38,883 bases of DNA from CAZSSM01 sp964609385 (GTDB lineage: Bacteria > Planctomycetota > Planctomycetia > Isosphaerales > Isosphaeraceae): NCBI GenBank assembly GCA_964609385.1, contig CAZSSM010000065.1:1-38883 (forward strand). Direction: 5' to 3'. Positions 17,907 to 24,625 of the stretch are shown piece after piece. A program made the position numbers and the translations under genes. A model generated the notes under the pieces. That model was not told the DNA's origin and ran no database searches. It was given only the letters and a program-made list of their open reading frames with translations. Every line of letters starts with the position of its first letter. Positions within the stretch are counted from its first letter, which is position 1.

Positions 17907-18659
17907 ATGTCCCACTTTGAGCCCTTGCTTCAGGCGGACTTAGGCGTGAGCACCATCAGCGAATCGCACAGACATCACTTCGCCTCCACGACGGCTGAGT
18001 CCTTGCCCCGGCATGATCGGGCCTTGGACGGATCCGAAACCCAGGGGTTCATTAGCTATGATCGCCTGAAGCGGATCTTCGACTTGGTCCTCGCCGTTGG
18101 CGGACTGATCGTCCTCTCCCCGCTGTTCCTGGTGGTGGGGCTCTTGATCAAGTTGCGTGATCGCGGGCCGATCCTTTACGTCCAGGATCGGGTCGGCAAG
18201 GACGGTCAACTGTTCCGCTTCTATAAGTTCCGCTCGATGGTGGTCAACGCCGACAAGATCCAAGAACAGTTGCTCGCGCAAAACCAGCACGGTGGCGACA
18301 CTCGAACCTTCAAGATGAAGCGGGACCCGCGGATTACCCCAATCGGTCGCTTGATTCGCCGCACCAGCATCGACGAACTGCCGCAGCTCTGGAATGTCAT
18401 CCGCGGCGACATGAGCATCGTCGGCCCGCGTCCCCCTTTGCCGAAGGAAGTCGAACTCTACAGCGAGCGTGACTGGCGTCGTCTCGAAGTCATCCCCGGT
18501 CTGACCTGCTACTGGCAGATCAGCGGACGTTCAAATCTCTCCTTCGAACAGCAGGTCGAGCTGGACATCCGATACATCGAGAGCCGGACCCTGCTCGAAG
18601 ACTTCCGGATCGTTGTCCGAACCATCCCGGCCGTTGTCTTCGGCTGGGGCGCATATTAG
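17907..18659 (+). CDS. Bacterial sugar transferase (polyprenyl-phosphate glycosyl-1-phosphate transferase)
   Basis: This family moves a sugar-1-phosphate from a nucleotide sugar to undecaprenyl phosphate, the first step of exopolysaccharide or O-antigen synthesis. The 250-residue protein has a hydrophobic re-entrant helix (about 59-82) after KRIFD. The catalytic core shows FYKFRSM (105-111), SIDELPQLWNVIRGDMSIVG (154-173), GPRPP, and PGLTCYWQISGRSNLSF (197-213). It lacks the extra N-terminal membrane helices of WcaJ-type enzymes, so it is the short form. The start is ATG 17907 with AGGAG 12 bases upstream; a GTG at 17847 would add 20 residues but overlaps a hairpin. No other EPS gene is adjacent. 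A terminator follows, so it is probably monocistronic. Confidence 0.9.
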   Translation: MSHFEPLLQADLGVSTISESHRHHFASTTAESLPRHDRALDGSETQGFISYDRLKRIFDLVLAVGGLIVLSPLFLVVGLLIKLRDRGPILYVQDRVGKDGQLFRFYKFRSMVVNADKIQEQLLAQNQHGGDTRTFKMKRDPRITPIGRLIRRTSIDELPQLWNVIRGDMSIVGPRPPLPKEVELYSERDWRRLEVIPGLTCYWQISGRSNLSFEQQVELDIRYIESRTLLEDFRIVVRTIPAVVFGWGAY

Positions 18660-18786
18660 TAGTCAATCCCACGGTACTGCATTCGCATCGGGTCGCCTCC
18701 TCCCCTCTCCTGTCGCGAAGGACGGATTCGGATCTCCCGTCACCCGCTCGAACCGTCCTCCTGAGCCGATCCCGATGACTCCTCTG

Positions 18787-18818
18787 CAGGCCGATCCGAG
18801 AGCGCTCGGATCGGCCTG
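18787..18818 (+). terminator. Strong intrinsic terminator of the sugar transferase gene
   Basis: A perfect 14-base stem (CAGGCCGATCCGAG with its complement) encloses the loop AGCG and is followed by TTCTATTTC. It lies about 130 bases past the stop at 18659 and before dapF. Confidence 0.7.
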
Positions 18819-18992
18819 TTCTATTTCGGTACTTCTATTTCGGTTCGGTACAATGCGAAGGTCCGGGGAACAATCCACATCAATGTGCTTCCCCAAGTCC
18901 TGACGGCTCGCCGTCTCCTGCCGAGGTGCCTCGTCGCGCTACCCTGAAGGCCTCGGTTCCCCCTTTGAGCGACCCTGGAGCGTAGTGCGCCG

Positions 18993-19844
18993 ATGAATTT
19001 CGTGAAGATGCACGGTTTGGGCAACGATTATGTGTATCTGAACCTGTTCGAGGGGTCCACGCCGGCCGACCCATCGAGCCTGGCGCGTCAGATCAGCGAC
19101 CGGCATCGCGGGGTCGGCTCCGATGGCTTGATCCTGGTCGAGCCTTCGGATCAGGCCGACGCGCGGATGCGGATGTTCAACCGCGACGGGTCCGAGTCGG
19201 AGATGTGCGGCAACGGGATCCGCTGCGTGGCCAAGCTGATCGCGGACGAGGGGATCGCCACCGGAGATCGGGTGACGATCGAGACCGGGCGTGGCCTGCT
19301 CACGCTCGATCTGGAGCGGGAATATGAGCGTGTGGTTCGGGTTCGGGTCGACATGGGACGGCCGATCCTGGAGGCCGACGCGATCCCCACAACCTTGCCC
19401 GGTTCGCCTGTGCTCGATGCGCTCTTGGACGCGGGCGACGATCTGGACCCGATGGCCATCACCGCCGTTTCAATGGGCAACCCCCATGCGGTCGTCTTCC
19501 TTGACCCCATGCTCGACCTGGAAACGTATCCGGTCGCCGCACGTGGCGCATTGCTGGAACGGCACCCTACCTTCCCGAACAAGACCAACGTCCACTTCGT
19601 CCAGCGGCTCGCCAAGGACGAGGTCCGGATGCGAACCTGGGAACGCGGATCGGGCCTGACCCTGGCCTGCGGCACCGGCGCCTGTGCGGTCTGCGTGGCC
19701 GGCGTCCTGACCCAACGGACCGCTCGACGAATCACTGCCCACCTGCCCGGCGGTCCGCTCGACCTGGAATGGCCCGATCCATCTGGATCGGTCTTCATGA
19801 CCGGGCCGGCCGTCGAGGTCTTCCGAGGCCAATGGACCGATTGA
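18993..19844 (+). CDS. dapF: Diaminopimelate epimerase
   Basis: DapF converts LL- to meso-diaminopimelate in lysine and peptidoglycan synthesis. The 283-residue protein starts MNFVKMHGLGNDYVYLN, the usual DapF beginning. It has the two catalytic cysteines: C72 in EMCGNGIRCVAK and C226 in LACGTGACAVCVAG. Length is normal. ATG 18993 is the natural start because the conserved sequence begins there. The gene stands alone between a terminator and a 217-base gap. Its presence implies a diaminopimelate pathway for lysine, and fits a peptidoglycan wall. Confidence 0.96.
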   Translation: MNFVKMHGLGNDYVYLNLFEGSTPADPSSLARQISDRHRGVGSDGLILVEPSDQADARMRMFNRDGSESEMCGNGIRCVAKLIADEGIATGDRVTIETGRGLLTLDLEREYERVVRVRVDMGRPILEADAIPTTLPGSPVLDALLDAGDDLDPMAITAVSMGNPHAVVFLDPMLDLETYPVAARGALLERHPTFPNKTNVHFVQRLAKDEVRMRTWERGSGLTLACGTGACAVCVAGVLTQRTARRITAHLPGGPLDLEWPDPSGSVFMTGPAVEVFRGQWTD

Positions 19845-20061
19845 CCGGCCGAACGCATCACCGATTCGATCGAGCCGAATCGACAAGTCTCCACATCACT
19901 CCATCGAGCTGGCCTGGTCAAGCCATCCTCCGCACACTAGCGTACAGAGCGCGGCCTCAGGGTGTCGACGACAGTTCGAGACCCACGAGGGTGCGGTGAC
20001 ACGTGTTCGGATCGCGATCGAATCGTCACAGACGCGTCAACAATTGACAGGGAGGTCACCG

Positions 20062-20739
20062 GTGCGGATCAAGATCGATCATCCATGGCTGGTCCGCGGT
20101 GTGGGGATCGGCGGCGCCTGGCTGGTCCGACGCCTGGTGGGCACGGTCCAGTTTCATCTCCGGTTCGACGAGCCGGAGGTCGACCCGATCGTGGCCCGTC
20201 GTGAGGGGCGTCGCTACCTCTACGCCTTCTACCACGAAGTCATGCTCTTCCCGGCCTACTACTGGAATTGGCCGGAAATGCAGATCCTGATCAGCGACCA
20301 CCGCGACGGCGAGCTGATCACCCAGGTGGTCTCTCGCTTGGGCTTCGGGGTCGTCCGGGGCTCGACGACACGTGGCGGGGCACGGGCGGTCCGCGAGATG
20401 AAGCGGCGGATCGACCGGGGCCACCTCTGCATCACACCGGACGGCCCACGCGGTCCACGTCGCCATGTCCACCCCGGCCTATCGTATCTGGCCAGCCGGG
20501 CCGAACTGCCGGTCGTCGGCGCAGGCATGGCCTTCTCGAACCCTTGGCGGGCCCGCAGTTGGGATCGCTTCGCCGTCCCGCGTCCCCATTCGCACGCCTG
20601 CTGCGTCATCCCGCCGGCGGTCCACGTACCCAGCGATGCCGGCCGCGCGACTCTGGAGGACTGTCGCGCCGAGGTCGAGCGCCGGATGCGCCAAGCGACC
20701 GAGGAAGCCGAGGCCTGGGCCGAAACGCTGGCCGCTTGA
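20062..20739 (+). CDS. DUF374 lysophospholipid acyltransferase family protein
   Basis: The 225-residue protein has the DUF374 blocks: ISDHRDGELITQVVSRLGF (78-96), VVRGSTTRGGARAVREM (98-113), ITPDGPRGPRRHVHPG (124-139) and LASRAELPVVG. The family belongs to the PlsC/LpxL-like acyltransferases and likely acylates a membrane lipid or lipid A-like molecule; the substrate is not known. Start choice: GTG 20062 has a strong GGGAGG 6 bases upstream (20050-20055), better than ATG/ACG-type options or the earlier in-frame start at 19996, which would add 22 unconserved residues. A weakly hydrophobic N-terminus suggests membrane association. Confidence 0.85.
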   Translation: MRIKIDHPWLVRGVGIGGAWLVRRLVGTVQFHLRFDEPEVDPIVARREGRRYLYAFYHEVMLFPAYYWNWPEMQILISDHRDGELITQVVSRLGFGVVRGSTTRGGARAVREMKRRIDRGHLCITPDGPRGPRRHVHPGLSYLASRAELPVVGAGMAFSNPWRARSWDRFAVPRPHSHACCVIPPAVHVPSDAGRATLEDCRAEVERRMRQATEEAEAWAETLAA

Positions 20740-20953
20740 CCCCTTCGAGTGCCCCAGCAACGCGGATCTCTTCGCTCTGCGCGGTTCTGCTTCGGCACGC
20801 ATGGGCTCGACACGGATCCGGTCGAACTTGGGCTTGCTCAGGGCTTGATCGCAGACTAGCCTGCGAGGACATCTCTGATGGTCTCGCGGCACCTCGTCTC
20901 GACCAATCGACCCACTCCGATGGTCCCGCCGCGCCCCAAACTCCCACGAACTC

Positions 20954-21451
20954 ATGTCGTTCGACGATCCCCCAAGGCCGGCCCGAACTCCGTTCGTCGG
21001 CCCCGAGCCGCGTCGAGACGTCCCTCCGCGCCTGCGTGCCCCGGTACGCTTGGGAGCCGGACTCGTCGGCCTGCTCTGGATGGCATTTCTGGGCCTGGCC
21101 GCTGCGCTTGAGCCCGATCCAAGGGGCTGGGGAACACATGAGCAACTGGGACTGGGGTCTTGTGCGGTCCGGACCTTGACGGGTCACGCCTGCCCTAGTT
21201 GTGGCATGACCACCGCGACGGCACACCTCATCCGTGGGCATTGGCGTGTCGCCTGGAACGTCCACCCCGTCAGTTGGGTCTGGGCGCCCGGGTCGGCTCT
21301 GGTCGGGGCCTGGATGCTGGTGGTAGCGACGCGTGGTCGCGCCTGGATGTGGTGTCGTTGGCCGATTTGGGGGCCCCCTTTGGGACTGCTCGCGACGACC
21401 GCGGCCCTCTCCGTGCTGGTCTGGACCCTTCGTGGAACGTTGGGGAGATAA
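20954..21451 (+). CDS. DUF2752 membrane protein
   Basis: The 165-residue protein has about three hydrophobic segments (about 35-52, 105-125, 140-160) and the DUF2752 signature, CPSCGMTTA, with C80 and C83 after LTGHA. An upstream cysteine, C70, is also present. Function of the family is unknown; the CxxC pair could bind metal or undergo redox change. The N-terminal 30 residues are Pro/Arg-rich and poorly conserved, and no strong ribosome site precedes ATG 20954, so a later start is possible. The stop lies 6 bases before the next gene, which implies coupling. Confidence 0.75.
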   Translation: MSFDDPPRPARTPFVGPEPRRDVPPRLRAPVRLGAGLVGLLWMAFLGLAAALEPDPRGWGTHEQLGLGSCAVRTLTGHACPSCGMTTATAHLIRGHWRVAWNVHPVSWVWAPGSALVGAWMLVVATRGRAWMWCRWPIWGPPLGLLATTAALSVLVWTLRGTLGR

Positions 21452-21457
21452 TCAAGG

Positions 21458-22264
21458 ATGAGGATCCTCTCACGCGACAACCGCCCGGCGTCGACGAGCC
21501 CGGGTCACGCGCAGGCTGGTCGCCTCGGCGACGGCAACGGCGATCGACCCCCACGGGCGATCCCCGGTCGGAAGCTCGGCGCCGTTGTCGCCCTGGCTGG
21601 ACTGGCCCTCATCGGGCTGGCCAGCCTCACCGGCTGCAACCCGTTGGCCATCGCCTACTTCCTTCAACCTTTCGAGCCCCGGATCCCCGGTGAAGGGCCC
21701 AAGCTTGAGGACGCCCGCGTGGTCGTCGTGGCCACCGTCTCGCCAACGATCCAGAACAGCTTCCACGACCTCGAGGGCGATTTGACCCGCGAGTATGTCC
21801 AACGGCTCCGAAGCATCATCAAGAAGGTCCAAGTCGTCGACCCCCAACAAGTCCGCGACTGGATCGCTCAGCAACCCGTCTACATCGACCGCAAGGAACT
21901 GGCCCAGGCTTTCGAGGCCGACTACGTCATCGCCCTCGACGTCGAGGACTTCGAAGTCGCCAACCCCCGCAACCTCGGCAGCCTGCATGGCCGCGCCCAG
22001 GTCAACACCCGCGTGATTTCTTGGGATCACCCACGCGATCACCGCGACCGCCCCGACACCAATCAGCCCAAGGAAGCCACGACCGCCTTCGAGACCTACG
22101 ACGAGATCGAGTTCCCCCGTCAACAAGGGCCGCTGCCGATCGATCTGCCCCCACCAGCCTTCTACAATCGGTTCGTCAAGGTGCTCGCCACCGAGATCGC
22201 CTGGCACTTCACCGGACGCGCCACCGGCGACGCGATCCAGGACACCCGTGGCCTGATCCGCTAA
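21458..22264 (+). CDS. Predicted lipoprotein of unknown function
   Basis: The 268-residue protein has a long charged N-region (1-39), a hydrophobic segment (40-56) and a lipobox LASLTGC with C60. The mature part contains VVVVATVSPTIQNSF, a conserved-looking VYIDRKELAQAFEADYVIALD stretch and an aromatic C-terminal segment (PPPAFYNRFVKVLATEIAWHF). I do not recognise a named family; similar lipoproteins are common in planctomycetes. It begins 6 bases after the DUF2752 stop, with GGGGAG about 10 bases upstream of the ATG. The two probably form an operon and may act together in the envelope. Confidence 0.7.
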   Translation: MRILSRDNRPASTSPGHAQAGRLGDGNGDRPPRAIPGRKLGAVVALAGLALIGLASLTGCNPLAIAYFLQPFEPRIPGEGPKLEDARVVVVATVSPTIQNSFHDLEGDLTREYVQRLRSIIKKVQVVDPQQVRDWIAQQPVYIDRKELAQAFEADYVIALDVEDFEVANPRNLGSLHGRAQVNTRVISWDHPRDHRDRPDTNQPKEATTAFETYDEIEFPRQQGPLPIDLPPPAFYNRFVKVLATEIAWHFTGRATGDAIQDTRGLIR

Positions 22265-22371
22265 ACCCCAGGCCGATTCCCCGGTCTGACAGACGTCGCG
22301 GCAGATCGCATTTCACGTCCTGGCCGTCGCGCGCCGTAGTTCACTTGTGGACGGTCCGGACGGGGCGTTGC

Positions 22372-22413
22372 CGATCGTCATCGCGCATGACGCGATGTTT
22401 GCCATGACGATCG
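22372..22413. repeat. Nested inverted repeats downstream of the lipoprotein gene
   Basis: The outer arms CGATCGTCAT and ATGACGATCG (10 bases) enclose a second perfect hairpin, CATCGCG-CATGA-CGCGATG (22379-22397). The two compete for CAT at 22379-22381, so two alternative folds are possible. It lies about 110 bases past the lipoprotein stop and 90 bases before the next start. It could be a terminator without a T-run or a leader structure. Confidence 0.4.
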
Positions 22414-22501
22414 TTGGCGCCCTGCTCCAATGGGTGATGGGCGGTCACGTCAAGGCCGGCCCACAATGCCGATCGGCGCCCGCGTCCCGGGAGTCTCCAC
22501 C

Positions 22502-23266
22502 ATGATCCGCAGCCACTTCGATCCCGACCATGACGTCTTGGACCTCTCTACCCCGACACGACGTGCGCTCGGGAAACCACTCCTCCAGACCAGCCTGATC
22601 GCTCTCGTCCTCACGCTGGGCTTGGGATCGGTCGCCGTCGAGGCTCAGCAAAGGCCGACTGATCCTCCTGACTCGACGCGCACGGCCACTCAGCGCGGCC
22701 GATCGACGGTCCAACTCGGTCCCGACGGTCTGCCGGTCCAGAGTCCCAGCGGCTTCCTCAACCGGATGGTCCGCTCGCTCCGGCAACGCCGACGGGACCA
22801 GTCCACGTATCCGGCTCGCGACCTCCAGGAACGCCGAGCGGTGGCCGCCAGCATCCTGGCCCAACCCGGTTTTCTGGTCCGCCGAGGTCCGGTCTTGCTA
22901 GCCCCGCTGGGCCGGATCTACACCCCGGGTCGTGAGGTGATTGTGCCCGGATTCGATCCGGTCGCGCCGTTGACTGTCGTACTGACTTATGAGAACCGTC
23001 TCGGCTCGAGGGCGGTGCTCATCTACAATCCCGGTACCGGCCAGTATCAGGAACGGATCCTGACCAACAACGTCGATCGCTTGCTCAATCCGATCGGGGC
23101 CGTCACGCCCAACACTGCCGTCCGACGCGGTTCGGGCATCATCGAACGTCCGAACGTCGACACGCTCGGACCTCGAGGCCGTGCGCCATTGGCCCGACAG
23201 CCGGGCCTGCCAGGCCCGCTCTTACCCAACGTCGACACGCTCGGACCTCGAGGTCGACGCCCCTGA
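22502..23266 (+). CDS. Exported protein of unknown function with C-terminal decapeptide repeat
   Basis: The 254-residue product has a signal peptide with hydrophobic core TSLIALVLTLGLGS and likely cleavage after VEA (residue 48). The mature protein is basic (RSLRQRRRDQ at 92-100). Its middle (about 125-190) looks beta-rich (LLAPLGRIYTPGREVIVPGF, LTYENRLGSRAVLIYNPGTG). The end carries NVDTLGPRGR twice, at 218-227 and 243-252. No family is recognised. ATG 22502 has GGGAG 8 bases upstream; the longer frame from 22430 would bury the signal peptide. It is probably periplasmic or secreted. Confidence 0.65.
   Translation: MIRSHFDPDHDVLDLSTPTRRALGKPLLQTSLIALVLTLGLGSVAVEAQQRPTDPPDSTRTATQRGRSTVQLGPDGLPVQSPSGFLNRMVRSLRQRRRDQSTYPARDLQERRAVAASILAQPGFLVRRGPVLLAPLGRIYTPGREVIVPGFDPVAPLTVVLTYENRLGSRAVLIYNPGTGQYQERILTNNVDRLLNPIGAVTPNTAVRRGSGIIERPNVDTLGPRGRAPLARQPGLPGPLLPNVDTLGPRGRRP
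23153..23257 (+). repeat. Direct repeat encoding NVDTLGPRGR
   Basis: Two copies, at 23153-23182 and 23228-23257, share 26 identical bases starting AACGTCGACACGCTCGG. They are 75 bases apart start to start, inside the 3' end of the exported protein gene. They may arise by local duplication. Confidence 0.8.
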
Positions 23267-23359
23267 GCGATCCGATCGGTCGCCCAGGCCGATCCGGACC
23301 GAGGAACCTCGGAGCCAACCCCAGTATTCGGCGCTCCGGGGAGACCTCAGAGGGCCGCG

Positions 23360-23389
23360 TTGACACCGCCTTGTGACGGCTCGTATGAT
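23360..23389 (+). promoter_or_regulatory. Sigma-70-type promoter of the redoxin gene
   Basis: TTGACA (23360-23365) matches the -35 consensus exactly. After an 18-base spacer comes TATGAT (23384-23389), one mismatch from TATAAT. It lies about 250 bases upstream of the redoxin start, so the transcript would carry a leader of roughly 240 bases. It is the best promoter match seen in the window. Confidence 0.6.
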
Positions 23390-23637
23390 CGGACTCGATC
23401 CTGTCACCCCCATCGTCTCGAAACATTCGGACCGAGACACGGCGCTTTGTCGCTGAGTTCCAGATGGGCATGGATCGAATGGCCCTGCGAGGCTGGTGGT
23501 CGTTCAGACCTTGCCCGAGATCGGATCGACCACTTCCAGCATGGACGCCCAACCCTCATGGATGCGATCACGGACCTGCCTCGACTTTCCTCCCCGGACA
23601 GTCCCTCCACCCAAGAAGACACCAAGGAGCATCAACG

Positions 23638-24255
23638 ATGCGTCAGTGGATCCTGAGCCTGGTCGTCCTGGCCCTGATCGCCACCCCCGCCGTGGCCGGC
23701 AAGTTCAACAAGAAGGTCAGCGTCGGCGAGAAGGCCCCGGTCATCGCCAACATCCCCGCCGTTTCGGTCAACGATAACGGTGAGATCACCGACTCGGTCC
23801 TGAACCTCGACGAGATCGAAGAAGAGGTCGTCGTCGTGGTCTTCCTGGCCAACCACTGCCCGGTCGTCGTCAACTACGAAGACCGCCTCATCGACTTGGT
23901 CAACGACTACGCCGGCAAGTCGGTCAAGGTCCTCGGCCTGAGCGTCAGCCTCATCGAGAACGACAAGCTGCCCGGCATCCGTGACTACATGACCGAGAAG
24001 GGCTCGAACTACACCTACGGTTACGACGCCAGCCAAGCCATCGGCAAGGCCTACGGTGCCACCAACACCCCGCAGTTCTTCGTCCTCGACGAAGAACGCA
24101 CCATCCGCTACATGGGCAAGCTCGACGACAACATGAACGAAGCCCAGGCCAAGGCCACCTACGTTCGTGACGCCATCGACGCCCTCCTCGAAGGTGGCAG
24201 CATCGAGGTCACCGAGACCCGTCCTTACGGCTGCGGCATCACCTACAAGAACTGA
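23638..24255 (+). CDS. Periplasmic redoxin/thioredoxin-like protein, probably highly expressed
   Basis: The 205-residue protein has a clear signal peptide, MRQWILSLVVLALIATPAVA, cut after residue 20. The rest has an AhpC/TSA-redoxin fold: FLANHCPVVVNYEDRL (69-84) with a single active-site C74, and the cis-proline in TNTPQFFVLD (142-151). A second cysteine, C199, lies in the conserved-looking end RPYGCGITYKN and could be the resolving residue. It should act on peroxides or thiols in the periplasm; the substrate is unknown. The ATG has AAGGAG 8 bases upstream. Codons are almost all C- or G-ending (AAC, AAG, ATC, GTC), more so than in neighbours. That, a near-consensus promoter and a strong terminator suggest high expression from a single-gene unit. 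Confidence 0.85.
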   Translation: MRQWILSLVVLALIATPAVAGKFNKKVSVGEKAPVIANIPAVSVNDNGEITDSVLNLDEIEEEVVVVVFLANHCPVVVNYEDRLIDLVNDYAGKSVKVLGLSVSLIENDKLPGIRDYMTEKGSNYTYGYDASQAIGKAYGATNTPQFFVLDEERTIRYMGKLDDNMNEAQAKATYVRDAIDALLEGGSIEVTETRPYGCGITYKN

Positions 24256-24286
24256 GCCCTCGCGCTCGGTTCCGCTTGGAGATTTG

Positions 24287-24314
24287 GACCGAACGATCTT
24301 CGCATCGTTCGGTC
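24287..24314 (+). terminator. Intrinsic terminator of the redoxin gene
   Basis: GACCGAACGAT and ATCGTTCGGTC form a perfect 11-base stem around CTTCGC, followed by TCTCTC. It starts 31 bases past the stop at 24255. Confidence 0.7.
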
Positions 24315-24335
24315 TCTCTCATGGGAAATTGTTTG

Positions 24336-24374
24336 CAACGCCAAGCTCATCGCCTGTCGACGAGCTTGGCGTTG
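24336..24374. repeat. Large inverted repeat in the convergent intergenic region
   Basis: CAACGCCAAGCTC and its exact complement GAGCTTGGCGTTG (13-base arms) flank a 13-base spacer that can add three more pairs. It lies 22 bases past the redoxin terminator and about 250 bases past the end of the converging gene. It could be a second, bidirectional terminator, but there is no clear T-run on either side. The remaining 250 bases to 24625 are AT-richer and show no gene. Confidence 0.5.
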
Positions 24375-24625
24375 TGCATGTACCGGCCAGGCATATCCTT
24401 CTCAAACATCACGACGTTAGGCTATTGCGAGCTTTGTAGCTTATTGAAAAGTTCATAGCTGGATTTTGTTTCTCATCGCAGTTCTCGTCTCACGCTATCG
24501 ATCAAGTTTGCCGAGAAGCAACGGTTGATATCATGCTCAAACTCGGGTCATCTTTTGCCCTGACCGGCGTAAACGATCTGGTGCCAGGACAGGGCGAATC
24601 GCGACATTTGTGGAGCTGAAGACAT

